Below are positions 48,687-58,811 of a stretch of 64,000 nt of DNA, one piece after another (positions within the stretch are counted from its first letter, which is position 1; each line of letters starts with the position of its first letter). The translations under genes were made by a program, and so were the position numbers. Location of the stretch: assembly GCA_025667525.1 (NCBI GenBank), contig CM046880.1, forward strand, positions 598,049,452 through 598,113,451. Reading direction: 5' to 3'. Origin of the DNA: Glebionis coronaria. Its lineage: Eukaryota; Streptophyta; Magnoliopsida; Asterales; Asteraceae. The notes below the pieces were generated by a model, which worked only from the letters and a program-made list of their open reading frames with translations, searched no databases and had not been told where the DNA came from.

Positions 48687-49535
48687 TCATTCATAGTAAT
48701 CACGAAGAGTCTGGTTGACGAACTTTGTTCCATTGTCTGTACGAATACGGCGGACAGTAGTATTCAAACGTACCTGAATGAATTTCAGAAAAGTGATGAT
48801 AGCCTTCGGTGCTTCATCCTTTGTACGTAGAAATCTAACCCATGTAAACCTGGAGAAATCATCCACAATTACCAGAATGAATTTCTTACCGCTCACACTT
48901 TCAGTTCTCATTGGCCCACAAAGTTCCATATGCAAAAGATGAAGTTTTTCTTGATTGGTGTCTTCAGCTTTGGGCTTGTAAGATTTCTTGGTACTCTTCC
49001 CCCTAGAACACGCGGAACATAAATGGTCCTTGTGAAATTTAAGCTTTGGAAGACCACGAACTAATTCGTTTTTAGCCAGATGATTAATAGCATCAAAGTT
49101 AAGATGAGATAATCTGCGATGCCATAACCATGACTTGGTCTTAGATGCTTTAGAGAGAAGACATACTGGAGAGGCGGCCATCATGTCTTGTAAAGACAAG
49201 GTATAAAGATTTGCACCACGAGATCCCTTCAACAAATCTTTTCCTTCCAAGTTGCGGATGAAACAAGTGTGTTGTCGAAAAGCAACCTCAAGGTTGGAAT
49301 CACAAAACTGTCCTACTGAGAATAAATTATGACCAAGACCTTCTACATAGTATACCCTTGAAATCGTCACGTTTCCAATCTGATATTCACCATACCCCAT
49401 TATATTTGCTATATGATCATTCCCGAATTTAACCGTACCAAGAAACTTGCTGACGAAATTTCGGAGCATCGAGCGATCTCCGGTCATATGTTTTGAACAA
49501 CCGGAGTCCAAATACCAGAGGATGATTTGGACCAC
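48687..49535 (-). pseudogene. Copia protease and integrase N-terminal part
   Basis: Protease: WYLDSGCSKHMTGD with the catalytic DSG. GAG pre-integrase: the HHCC-type zinc site in WLWHRRLSHLNF and HLCSACSRGK. Integrase core: VDDFSRFTW and RTDNGTKF, the first two Asp of the triad. It ends at a TGA after DYYE. The frame differs from the preceding gag-linker ORF, with a short overlap at 49484-49535; sequence around 49536-49540 suggests a 1-bp loss. Protease would process the polyprotein and integrase insert the DNA. Confidence 0.85.
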
Positions 49536-52500
49536 CTGAAAATATCACCACATGAAGACAATGTAGAGGTATCGGAATCTGAGTGTTCCTTGTTATTAGC
49601 AGGTACAGATTTAATAATCTTGGATTTGCTAACTTTAGGTTTCCTAGATTTCCTAGCCTGCTTCTTCTTAGTTGGTGGTGTAGATTCTAGTTGGCTTAAA
49701 TCCTGTGGTATTTCTTCACTGATAGGCACTATAGTGGGAGCTGACCTAGTTAAAGGGCGCTGTTTCCATACTTGAGTGCGAGTGTTCCTAACTAAAGGAC
49801 GCTCAGACCTAACCTCAACGGATGCATTCCTAGTTAAAGGGCACATTTTTCCATCTAATGTAAAGGTCCTACCAGTGGGACGCCATTGCCAGCCAACTTG
49901 GGCACGAGTTCTACCTGTTGGCTTCCATTCAAGACCATTTCTAATAGCATTCATTTCATTCACATGATCAATAAGACACAAATCATGACGTTGGGAAAAC
50001 ATACATTCATTACAATTCCAACAATTCAAATTAGAATTCACGAATGGTTTAGGCTTCTGCACAGGCGCAGAGCCTTTAGTCTTAACATGATTCTTTTTAT
50101 TTAAAACTGAACTAGCATTCCTATGGTGAGCTTCTACGTTCTTCTTTTTGGCACTATTAGTGGAGGGCTTGATCTTATCTTTCTTGAGTGGCGATCCTTT
50201 AGCCTTAGTAGTCTCTTTTAATCCTGTAGAAGGCAAAGTGGGAATATTAGTAACAGATTTTAAAGGTGCCTTACTTGATTGTGCCAATGACGGTTTTGCT
50301 CCTGGAGTCTTATTAAATGGAGTTACAGCAATGGGCCTATTAGTAAGTAGTGCAGAACCTGGTGTACCTATGTATTGCAAATATGCTAAGCAATATTGAA
50401 CTCGCTTAATATATTCATGAGCCGAATAATAGTCGCTACTTGAGGGATCTAAGGCATAAAGATCGTCTAAGATGTCCCTAACAAGATCTACATGCTTAAT
50501 GGCATTCCTCATATAATCATCGTAGGCAACCGGGTTTCTCTTATGAAGCGGATTCTTATAAAGCACTACTGACTTGGTTGTTGGAGCACTAGTGGACGGT
50601 GCAGAGTCGGTAGCTAAGTTATCAACAACTTCTTGTCGGGTGAGAAGAAGTGTCTCCTTTAACTTGGCCAAAACCATATTTTTGTCAATGAGCAGGATGT
50701 TCAAGTCAGAGATTTCCTCGCACTTTTGGTTCAGTTGTTCAACATAAGATTGTTGTTGTGCCGCATTAAAAGCGAAGCGTTCTTCTAGTGATCCATAAAG
50801 AGCGGATAGTCCCTGTCTTGTCCGATCCATCTCCCCTAGAACAGACGAAAGTCTAATTTCTAAGACCTGGTTTTTAGACTCTGCAGCCTCTAGTTCCAAT
50901 TTGAGTGTTTCATTTGATGACACATCTCTCTTCAATCTCATAATCTCTTCCTCTAATGCCTTAACAATTGCAATCATCTTGTCACTCGTCTCAACACCGT
51001 GTTCACAACCATTTGATATCAAAAGATTCTCATTTTGAGTTTGTTGTTTTAATTCTAAAGATATACAATGTTGTTCTAGTTGATTAAAGCGTTTTGAAAG
51101 TAAATTGTAAGAATCTTGTAGCTTTAAAAACTCAGCGTTAGATTCGTGACAAGAATGATTATCTACCTCATTTACAGTATCAGCAACATTTACAGAGAGA
51201 TCACAAACATCATCACATATATGCACAGCATCACATTTAATCATAGCGGATGTAAGCTCATTCGAATAATTAACATTTATAGTAGTAAGCACATCACACG
51301 AGATTACTGCAGACAAGAATCGGTCATATTCGGTTAAAATCTTTTCTTTTTCAATTAGTTGTAGTTCGTAAGCGGTGTCCATTTCATAAAACACTTTTTG
51401 AACTTCACCAATTTCAAACACAAGATTTTCCTTAAGAGATGCAAAACTTCCTTTTAGACTTTCGACAAACGGATTGATCTCATTTTTAAACACCTCGTTC
51501 ATATGTTCGAAAGCCCATTCTCCGGCATTTAAGCCATTTGAAGTCGTACATTCCAAAATGACCTTGTCAAAATTAGTAATGTATTGATTAATCTCTTGCA
51601 AGTTTAACCATACAGTGCTAACAGGTGGAAGATCCTTTGGAATTTCCTTAGGACCTTCCATATTGACAAGTGTAGGAAATGTACTAGGGTTTTCTTTATC
51701 TAATATGTAGGTCGGTGCTGTTATGAGATCTTTGTCCATATGGAAGCGAATTCTAAAATCCGTTTTTGCAAGCTCCTTATTCAATTTAAAATAATCACAC
51801 TCGGGATATTTTGCAGAATTATATGACCGATCCTCATCAACTAGATCCTTACTTGTTCGATCATCGGGAAAAACAATCGGGTCTAAGGCCAATCCTAATT
51901 GAGTTGCATTATAAAGTCTAGGACTATGTCTTAAAGCTTGTTTTGCACACCGTGGATTAGGGGGAAGGCCTTTTTGACGAGATAAGTTAAATTCTCTAAA
52001 CGAAGCATCAAATAAGTGCACTAGTTGAGAAGCAGCGTATTGTCTTAAAAGCAAGTAATCTAGACTTCTAATCTTATTAGTAGCATTAATCTCCATTTCA
52101 TTCTTCTTAGACTCGAGTGATTCAAAATCCGTTTGAAGTTTTTGAAAATTAGTGACCACTAACTCCTTTTCTTTAAGTTCATTAGACAGATTTGCTCTTA
52201 AGTTTTCAATTTCTTGCAAGTGACCCATTTGTTTGCTTCGAAAGTGATCATATTCGGGATTTGTTAGAACACTAGACGAAGGCACTAATTCCAAAGTTTG
52301 AACTTTCTCGTTGCTTAAGGCAAGCTCATCAAACAAATTCTTATTCTTAGCTAGGGTTTCTAAGAGTGCAGCATTCATTTGGCTAAGTAATGTAGCAGGA
52401 ACCATGACTAAATCTTGTTGAGCAGGAGTAGGCGTATGCGAAATGGCTCCCGGTTGTGATTCACTCAAAGTCTGGGGACTCACATTGATATTGCTATCAT

Positions 52501-52651
52501 TGATTGTCTCCTCATTTGAAAGACTCACCACCGAAGAATCATTCGAATCAGCACTCTCTTGCACAACTTGATGTGGTTGAATACTAGCATCAGTGGTATT
52601 AATAAGTACCTCAGATCTCTTTTCTGGCCCTAAGCTGGAGATAGTTGCCAT
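49484..52651 (-). CDS. Gag-linker ORF with coiled coils (1055 codons)
   Basis: A long open segment between Gag and protease. N-terminal S/T-rich part, coiled coils at about 125-200 and about 515-680, then a basic, glycine-poor tail with a Cys-rich patch (CWNCNECMFSQRHDLC, about residue 870) and repeated WKPTGRT / WRPTGRT words. Such long linkers with coiled coils are seen in Asteraceae Sirevirus polyproteins and probably act as part of Gag-Pol structure. Its ATG overlaps the end of the gag ORF by 22 bp; the upstream frame reads on naturally through SAKAALMA, so a 1-bp deletion near 52690, not a true start, separates the two. Product if translated alone is uncertain. Confidence 0.7.
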   Translation of the reverse strand: MATISSLGPEKRSEVLINTTDASIQPHQVVQESADSNDSSVVSLSNEETINDSNINVSPQTLSESQPGAISHTPTPAQQDLVMVPATLLSQMNAALLETLAKNKNLFDELALSNEKVQTLELVPSSSVLTNPEYDHFRSKQMGHLQEIENLRANLSNELKEKELVVTNFQKLQTDFESLESKKNEMEINATNKIRSLDYLLLRQYAASQLVHLFDASFREFNLSRQKGLPPNPRCAKQALRHSPRLYNATQLGLALDPIVFPDDRTSKDLVDEDRSYNSAKYPECDYFKLNKELAKTDFRIRFHMDKDLITAPTYILDKENPSTFPTLVNMEGPKEIPKDLPPVSTVWLNLQEINQYITNFDKVILECTTSNGLNAGEWAFEHMNEVFKNEINPFVESLKGSFASLKENLVFEIGEVQKVFYEMDTAYELQLIEKEKILTEYDRFLSAVISCDVLTTINVNYSNELTSAMIKCDAVHICDDVCDLSVNVADTVNEVDNHSCHESNAEFLKLQDSYNLLSKRFNQLEQHCISLELKQQTQNENLLISNGCEHGVETSDKMIAIVKALEEEIMRLKRDVSSNETLKLELEAAESKNQVLEIRLSSVLGEMDRTRQGLSALYGSLEERFAFNAAQQQSYVEQLNQKCEEISDLNILLIDKNMVLAKLKETLLLTRQEVVDNLATDSAPSTSAPTTKSVVLYKNPLHKRNPVAYDDYMRNAIKHVDLVRDILDDLYALDPSSSDYYSAHEYIKRVQYCLAYLQYIGTPGSALLTNRPIAVTPFNKTPGAKPSLAQSSKAPLKSVTNIPTLPSTGLKETTKAKGSPLKKDKIKPSTNSAKKKNVEAHHRNASSVLNKKNHVKTKGSAPVQKPKPFVNSNLNCWNCNECMFSQRHDLCLIDHVNEMNAIRNGLEWKPTGRTRAQVGWQWRPTGRTFTLDGKMCPLTRNASVEVRSERPLVRNTRTQVWKQRPLTRSAPTIVPISEEIPQDLSQLESTPPTKKKQARKSRKPKVSKSKIIKSVPANNKEHSDSDTSTLSSCGDIFRWSKSSSGIWTPVVQNI

Positions 52652-54303
52652 GAGAGCAGCCTTTGCAGATTGAAAGTCATCACAATCTGATCATACGCAT
52701 CGAGATCATCTGCTTGGTATGCTGCATTCTGTGTGGTGACAGTGTCTTGTTCAGCAATCCTTGGATCAGCAAGAAATGCAAGCTCCTCTTCATCAAGTTC
52801 CCTTCCTTGTGCCTGAGCATTCACCAGATAGATCTTTTCTGCAAACCATTGTCCATCCCTTCTCCTCTTGGGTTTCTTACAATCCCTGGACATATGACCC
52901 TCTTCCTTGCAGTTGTAGCATGTAATCATTCTCAACTTGCCTGTAGAATTAGCCCGTGGAGCAGGATTGACCATTGGAGCCTGAATGACCGTGCGAGCAT
53001 TGGTAGTTGATGTGGTAGGTCTCCCCTGATATGGTTGAATAGGCTGAACCATTACCCTGCCATTCTCAATAGTAGCTTGTTGGCGAGAATTGGATGAATT
53101 CCTCAACTGATTGTTGGTAGGAGCTGATCCCCTAAATCCTCGTTTGCTTAAAGTCCTTGTGAGATAAGCAGACATAGTGGTTAACACTTCAACTGGGTCA
53201 GCACCTTGTTTGAATATAGGAACAGGGACTTCCTCATCATCACAGTACATTGCTTGGTCTTCATGAGTTGCATAATCACTAGAAGGAATACTCATTTGAT
53301 CAGGGTAGCTTGTTGGATATGCTGCATTCTCTTGATAAGAAGAATATGAAGATTGAGCATAAGGTGCAATACTTGCTGGGTGAGGTTGTGTAGCATATTG
53401 TGATGAAGGTGCACTAAACCGATATTGTTGCTGATGTGAGGTGGGTGGTTGCGGTAGAATCGAGTATTGGGGAAAGGTTGGTGTCATGTAAGGTGATGGA
53501 TGATAGGCTTGATGTCCCAAAATATAAGGAGTGTTGTTGTGAGACAAGCTTGGTTGATTCGCCATCAAAGCTAATGAATCAGGGTACATACCTCGTGGAG
53601 AACGGTGCATGATCACATGTTTCTCATGCTGCTGAAGAAAAGCATATAGTTGATCCAAATTGCACTTATGCAAATCCCTGGTTAACTTAACATCGGTAAT
53701 ATACTCACCCCATTCAGCTTGAGGTAAAGTATTCAAGAATTTGGTGTTAACCTGGAATGGTGCAATCACGAGATTGTATACATTCAGATCATTCATGAGT
53801 GTGGTGAATCTGAAGTAATAATCGTGAAGTGTTTCCCCTGGGTTGTACGTGAATCTATCAAACAGGTCATACAACTGACATTCCCTTTCCTGTTTGGTGA
53901 GAGACGTACCTTGTAGCAACACCTTTAAACGTTCCCATAAATCCTTTGCCACCGTATACTGACTTACCATCCTATAGATGTCATGGGGAAGAGCTTGGAG
54001 AATTGTTTGAAGAGCTTTTTCGTCTGCATCGGCAACAAGTTGTTGAGCTGGTGTAAGTTCTTCAAATTCTCTTGGTCGAGACACATTGTTAGCCACGATG
54101 GTACCATAGTCAAGTGGACCATTTAAAATTGACTTAACCATAAGCCTCCTATAAACCGGTTTTCCCTTAAGGTAAGACATCATCCGGCCTTGCCATGCTT
54201 CAAAAACTTCTTTGATGAGCATTGGCGGGCGATTATCCGTTCCCGTAATGACGGAAATATCCGTAAGTGATGTCATCTGAGGCATTACTGAATTCGGATT
54301 CAT
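52630..54303 (-). CDS. Copia Gag (UBN2 domain, CCHC knuckle)
   Basis: 557 codons from the first ATG downstream of the leader array. UBN2-type Gag region at about 100-240 (RLKVLLQGTSLTKQERECQL, NPGETLHDYYFRFTTLMNDL), a glutamine/tyrosine-rich middle (about 250-360), and a CCHC zinc knuckle CYNCKEEGHMSRDC at about 459-472 followed by KKPKRRRDGQWF. It forms the virus-like particle and binds RNA. After DDLDAYD the frame is lost by an apparent 1-bp deletion near 52690, adding about 20 unrelated residues before the stop. Confidence 0.85.
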   Translation of the reverse strand: MNPNSVMPQMTSLTDISVITGTDNRPPMLIKEVFEAWQGRMMSYLKGKPVYRRLMVKSILNGPLDYGTIVANNVSRPREFEELTPAQQLVADADEKALQTILQALPHDIYRMVSQYTVAKDLWERLKVLLQGTSLTKQERECQLYDLFDRFTYNPGETLHDYYFRFTTLMNDLNVYNLVIAPFQVNTKFLNTLPQAEWGEYITDVKLTRDLHKCNLDQLYAFLQQHEKHVIMHRSPRGMYPDSLALMANQPSLSHNNTPYILGHQAYHPSPYMTPTFPQYSILPQPPTSHQQQYRFSAPSSQYATQPHPASIAPYAQSSYSSYQENAAYPTSYPDQMSIPSSDYATHEDQAMYCDDEEVPVPIFKQGADPVEVLTTMSAYLTRTLSKRGFRGSAPTNNQLRNSSNSRQQATIENGRVMVQPIQPYQGRPTTSTTNARTVIQAPMVNPAPRANSTGKLRMITCYNCKEEGHMSRDCKKPKRRRDGQWFAEKIYLVNAQAQGRELDEEELAFLADPRIAEQDTVTTQNAAYQADDLDAYDQIVMTFNLQRLLSWQLSPA

Positions 54304-54446
54304 TTTGTTAACTTCAAAGAGACAAAGATTATCGGTTGATCGAGCAGTGAAGTAAAGCTTGTGAATTGTGTTGAGTTTTTGTTGTAAGAAACCAAGATTA
54401 AATCCTCTAAAAAATCGTCAAAAAAACAAGCAAAATAACCCTTGAT

Positions 54447-54837
54447 TCGGAACTATTGTTGATTCGGAAGTGTTGATTCGGAACTTCTTGGTTCGGAACT
54501 TCTTGGTTCGGAACTTCTTGGTTCGGAACTTCTTGGTTCGGAACTTTTGGCTTGATCCAGAACTTCTTGGTTCGGAACTTTTGGCTTGATCCGGAACTTC
54601 TTGGTTCGGAACTTCTTGGTTCGGAAGTTCTTGGTTCGGAAGTTTTTGGTTCGGAATTTCTTGGTTCGGAAGTTCTTGATTCGGAAGTTCTTGATTCGAA
54701 AGTTCTTGATTCAGAAGTTCTTGATTCGGAAGTTCTTGATTTGGAAGTTCTTGGTTCGGAAGTGCTTGGTTCGGAAGTGCTTGGTTCGGAAGTGCTTGGT
54801 TCGGAACTTTTTGGTTCTTGGTTCGGAACTTTTACAG
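54447..54837. repeat. TTGGTTCGGAAC tandem array in the leader
   Basis: About 25 copies of a 15-bp unit, TTGGTTCGGAACTTC or with AAGTTC, some with GATTCGG, sited 145 bp upstream of the gag ATG in sense. Same core TTCGGAASTTC as the 44134-44737 array. Confidence 0.9.
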
Positions 54838-55052
54838 TCGATCAAAAACGGTGATTTAAACCCAGATTTTTTACCAAATAACCCAAAACGTTTTGTGATT
54901 TCTACAATAATAAGTAAAAACTAGTACTTATCTACTAATCCCAATCACTAAAACACCAAAAAACACCAAGAATCAAGATGATCTTCTTAAAGAACACTAA
55001 TACAATCAAAAACTAAAAAACCACACAAATCATTACCTTAAATCACCCCATA

Positions 55053-55066
55053 GCTCTTGATACCAA
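55053..55066 (-). other. Primer-binding site
   Basis: In sense TTGGTATCAAGAGC one base after the 5' LTR, close to the initiator-Met tRNA complement TGGTATCAGAGC. Confidence 0.75.
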
Positions 55067-55067
55067 A

Positions 55068-55397
55068 TGTAGAATCTTGATAACCTATGAATCTATGAAG
55101 GGGGTTGATGTTTTCTAGAGAGAGAAACTAGAGAGAGAAAGTGAGAGAAAAACTATGTGTATTTTATTAAGTGGAACTAGAAAAATGACAACAACTAACC
55201 CCTTTCCATGGTGGAAAGGGGTATTTATACTTCCAAGCTACATTGGGCTTGGGCCGGTCCATGACAAGCCCATGGACCGGTTCTTACTTAACTAAATAAG
55301 TAACTAATAACTATTTGTTAACTACGAGCTATTACAACTTAAATAATATTGTGGAGTGACCGATACTTCTAATATACGTAAAAACGTATTTCTAACA
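55068..55397 (-). mobile_element. 5' LTR of the Sirevirus-type element
   Basis: 330 bp, near-identical to the 3' LTR. The inverted repeats are both perfect here (55199-55221 and 55254-55280); the TATA box sits between them in sense. Confidence 0.9.
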
Positions 55398-55402
55398 CAA
55401 TC

Positions 55403-55604
55403 CCTTACACACATGTACTTTTTATGACACATTCTGACATGTGTAAGGAATAAAAGTAAAATTTTCATATTTTTATTCAAATCGTATAAGTTACATAGGT
55501 TTCATAGGTTACATAAGATATTTTGGGAATTTTTTATTTGATCGACACATTTTGGGAAATGTGGTTGAACTTTGGGGCATTTCTCGAATTTTCCCTATTC
55601 TCAA
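55403..55604. mobile_element. Mutator-like foldback element, right portion
   Basis: Terminal inverted repeat of the element starting at 35670, cut off by the Copia insertion. Ends GAATTTTCCC at 55595, followed by the 9-bp target duplication TATTCTCAA. Confidence 0.75.
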
Positions 55605-56112
55605 AAACTTATATTACTAGCGAAAAACATTTATCATATACTGTGCGTATTTGGGTTGACGTGAACCCAACCCGAATAGACCCAAAACCGAACAATCCAA
55701 AATTTTAATAGGGTCGGGATCAGGTTTGTTTATAGTCTTAAGCCAACTAAACTCAACCCACCCTACCCGAATGAGCCTGAACCCGATAACAATGACGCTC
55801 TTAACCGTATTTGTGTAATACATCTTGAGTTGTTTATGAACGATATCTTATGATCAAACTGCGAAAATCCTTATTCAATTTCCTCGTGTATCATTATTCT
55901 AACCCATTTTCGACGCAACTAAGATCCGACCCCACAATGTTAAACTCCATTTCTTTTTCAAGATCACATTAAGTGAAACCTTTGTATAGATCATCAAATA
56001 CGTACAGTGCTACAGTGATTTTTCACTAAGTTGTACGAACCAACAAAGATGAAAATATCAACCATATGGGACAACAATGATTTTACCTTCATTTGTGTCT
56101 TCGTGCACGCTT
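55605..56112. other. Intergenic DNA, nothing recognised
   Basis: About 500 bp between two Mutator-like elements. It has GGGTT/AACCC-rich text near 55650-55790 of the kind found in small transposons, but no ends. Confidence 0.35.
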
Positions 56113-58270
56113 TTGTTAGTTGGGAAAATCACCTAAAAATGTAGTAAAATTACCACTTTTTATGGTTGTATGTAGTCTACAATTTTTTTTCTCATTCTAT
56201 TATTAAACTTTTAAATTTCGACCTTTGTATGTATCGGGCGACCTGTTCAACCTGTTAATTCTACGTGGAACAGGTTACACTAACGACCGTTTATTTTAAT
56301 TGCAACATTAGTCCTTTTTACTAACAACCGTTTGTCAAAACTTGATTTCGCTAATAACTTCTCTTTTCTACTACTTATAAGTTTTAAAAATTAATCTAAA
56401 CCCACAACTAACACACAAAAAACACAGTTACAAACTTCTCTCCCACCCTCATTTTCTATCTCCTTTTTGTTCTTCATATTTCTTCTAAAATTTTAGGTGA
56501 ACACCGGCTTTCACCTAAAACGCCATCTCGTCACCGCCATAACACCACCACCACTACATCAGCACCTGTCACCACCTCAACACCACCACCCAGATTATAA
56601 CAAAATGGATAATTTGAACAATCCGGTCAACACCTCTAGCCAACACCCCATCTAACACATCCGACCACCCTTGTCGTCAGTCGTCACCACCACCTCCATC
56701 TACCCCAATCACGTATCACCAATCACCAACCCGTGTCATAACATCCACTTCACCCAATAAAAAACCCCCGAAACACCTAACCCTAACCGGATCCAACATC
56801 ATAACAAAACTTATATTCAAGCAACAACTCAAATCAAACCACTTCAAAATTCAACACATAAAACATCTTCCATATCACTTAATCGAAAACATAACAATCA
56901 AGATTGGTGTCTTGAATGGATTTAAGTTTCGTATTTGATGTCCCAAAATCATTACAAAACTTAAATCCAAACAACAACCTAAATCAAGCCGAATCTGAAT
57001 CCAACGCGAAAGAGTCTTCCATTTGACTGATTCGAATAAAAAAGAATAATCAAAATCTGTGTCTCGAATGGATTTGAGTTTCGTATATGGGTTCCGAACG
57101 GATGACGGGTGCTATCATGGTGTTGGTGGCAAATTTAGTTTGAAAACCGGGTAAGCGTATATAAAAAATAGCTGCAAACATGTATGGGTCTTTTTTACAG
57201 TTTTACATAGTTGGATAAATAGGAAAAGCGCAAAAAATTTCACTAAGGGAGCATCTACATAACTGTGGCAGAATCACCAAAACAAGTCTATTTCGTGGTT
57301 TGACTATATGGACCGGTGTCTAAAATGATATTTGATTATATAAAAAAAAAACAAGTGAACGTTAATGTACATGGAAAGAGGATTTGGAAAAAATATTGTT
57401 TTAACATTACTGATGCAATGTTTGGTAGTAATATTGAATAAAATGGGTTATTGTAATGTTTATTTATGGAATTAGCTATTATTGGGCCTCAAGGTTAGGA
57501 GTTTCGTTAAACATGAGTTATTGTAATGTAAGTCTTACATTTTGATCAAGGTCTATTAAGTTTTGAATACTTTTAATTTATGCATCATATTTTCTACAGA
57601 TTGAGCCGCCCTGTAGACCTCGAGGCAGATTGAGCAACCCATAAACATTACTCATTAATGATATTGCTTCTGTTTAGCTGACACGTGAATAGGGGGATGG
57701 CATTTGAAGTCTGATTATAGGGAAGTTTGTAAGCTTGTTGCAGGCTGAATAGTTTTTGTAGATTTGTGTATTACATAATGTATGTTAGTCTTATTTCCAA
57801 ATGGTAAGCAATAGTGTTAAGTGAATCTGGTCGTGGATTGAAAATGAATTTAAGAAGTGAATCTGGTTGTAGATTGAAAATGAATTTAATAAGATGATGT
57901 GTTGTTCTTTACATGAATCGAACTGGTGGGTTTATTGTTTTTTACTTTGTGTATGGGTCAAAATCTGGGTTTATGTTTGATTCTGGGTTTATGTGTGAAT
58001 CTGGGTTTATGTTTGAATCTGGGTTGTTTAACAGACTATAGCATGAAAGACCAAAAATACTCTTTAATTTAACCGTCGTTAGTATAAAAGGACTAACAGT
58101 GTAAAAGTTTATGGGTAAGCAACCGCCTAAGGGCTGAGCAGGTCACCTGCTACACAAAAAGGTCGAAATTCAAAAGTTTGTTAGTATAATGAGAAAAAAA
58201 AAGTTGGTTACACATAACCATAAAAAGTGGTAAGTTTAATGTATTTTTAGGTGATTTTCCCTTGTTAGTT
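56113..58270. mobile_element. Non-autonomous Mutator-like element (2140 bp)
   Basis: Element 56122-58261 begins GGGAAAATCACCTAAAAAT and ends with its reverse complement, with inverted arms of about 230-280 bp. The flanking 9-bp sequences are identical: TTGTTAGTT at 56113-56121 and 58262-58270. No transposase ORF. Interior (56400-58030) carries unrelated unique sequence, possibly captured host DNA (Pack-MULE style), but no coding domain was recognised. Confidence 0.85.
56801..57100. repeat. 150-bp tandem duplication inside the MULE
   Basis: Units 56801-56950 and 56951-57100, about 70% alike, share ATTACAAAACTTAAATCCAA-type starts and GAATGGATTTRAGTTTCGTA near their ends. Confidence 0.65.
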
Positions 58271-58735
58271 TGATGATCCATAGCTCCCGTTGTTTGATAT
58301 AATCTTGATCGACCTTTTGTCCCTCCGTATGGCATGACAAGCCCTTCAACTCTTTCATTGCACCACTTTTACTCCAAGGGTTTTCATTAAATCAACATCA
58401 TAGTTCACTTCAACATACACACATATTTTCATTGCAAACACTAATGCTAGATAACATAATGTCCGCAAACATATTAACTCTCTTCATCATTTTAGTTTAC
58501 ATTTTGAAAAATTAATCAAAGTAGTAGGGTTTGGTCTAAACAGTTTAACAGGTGTTCTTATTTGTGGAGGTTATTGCATACAATGGGTGTGTGACTAGGG
58601 AAGTGAAACAGTTTGATATGATATGATTCCTTATGTGTGTGTCTTTGGTTGTAATTAGGGTCTATGGCTGGCAGGAAGATAACATTAGTAAGTCAGAGTG
58701 GTGCAGCTTGCGACCTTCCTATTGACCCATCATAT
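58271..58735. other. Host DNA with an exon-like piece near 58672-58735
   Basis: Mostly anonymous. After GGTTGTAATTAG at 58660-58671 an open run starts with SMAGRKITLVSQSG and reads AACDLPIDPSYHYYTN into the CACTA-like terminus. It looks like an exon behind an acceptor site. Family not recognised; no further exons found. Confidence 0.25.
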
Positions 58736-58811
58736 CACTACTATACAAACAGCTTTTACCCACAGAATTTTTTCCACGGAACAAAAGCGTGGGAAATTTA
58801 ACACGGTATTC

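Larger units (their letters stand above)
37418..55397 (-). mobile_element. 17,980-bp Sirevirus-type Ty1/Copia retrotransposon
   Basis: Bounded by LTRs at 37418-37746 and 55068-55397 and by the 5-bp target duplication CAATC (37413-37417 and 55398-55402). The sense strand is minus: 5' LTR, primer site, leader array, gag, long linker, protease, integrase, RT-RNase H, then an 8-kb 3' region with an extra 1323-codon ORF. The LTRs differ by four transitions and a 1-bp indel in 330 bp (about 1.2%), a recent insertion. RT/RNase H motifs, repeated polypurine tracts and the extra ORF 3' of pol fit the Sirevirus (SIRE/Maximus) lineage. gag-pol has two 1-bp frameshifts and two stops, so the copy is not autonomous as it stands. 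Confidence 0.9.

Noticed and set aside
54552..54924. 100- and 112-codon ORFs of LVRKF / LGSEV repeats
   Set aside because: Translation of the leader array of the Copia element.
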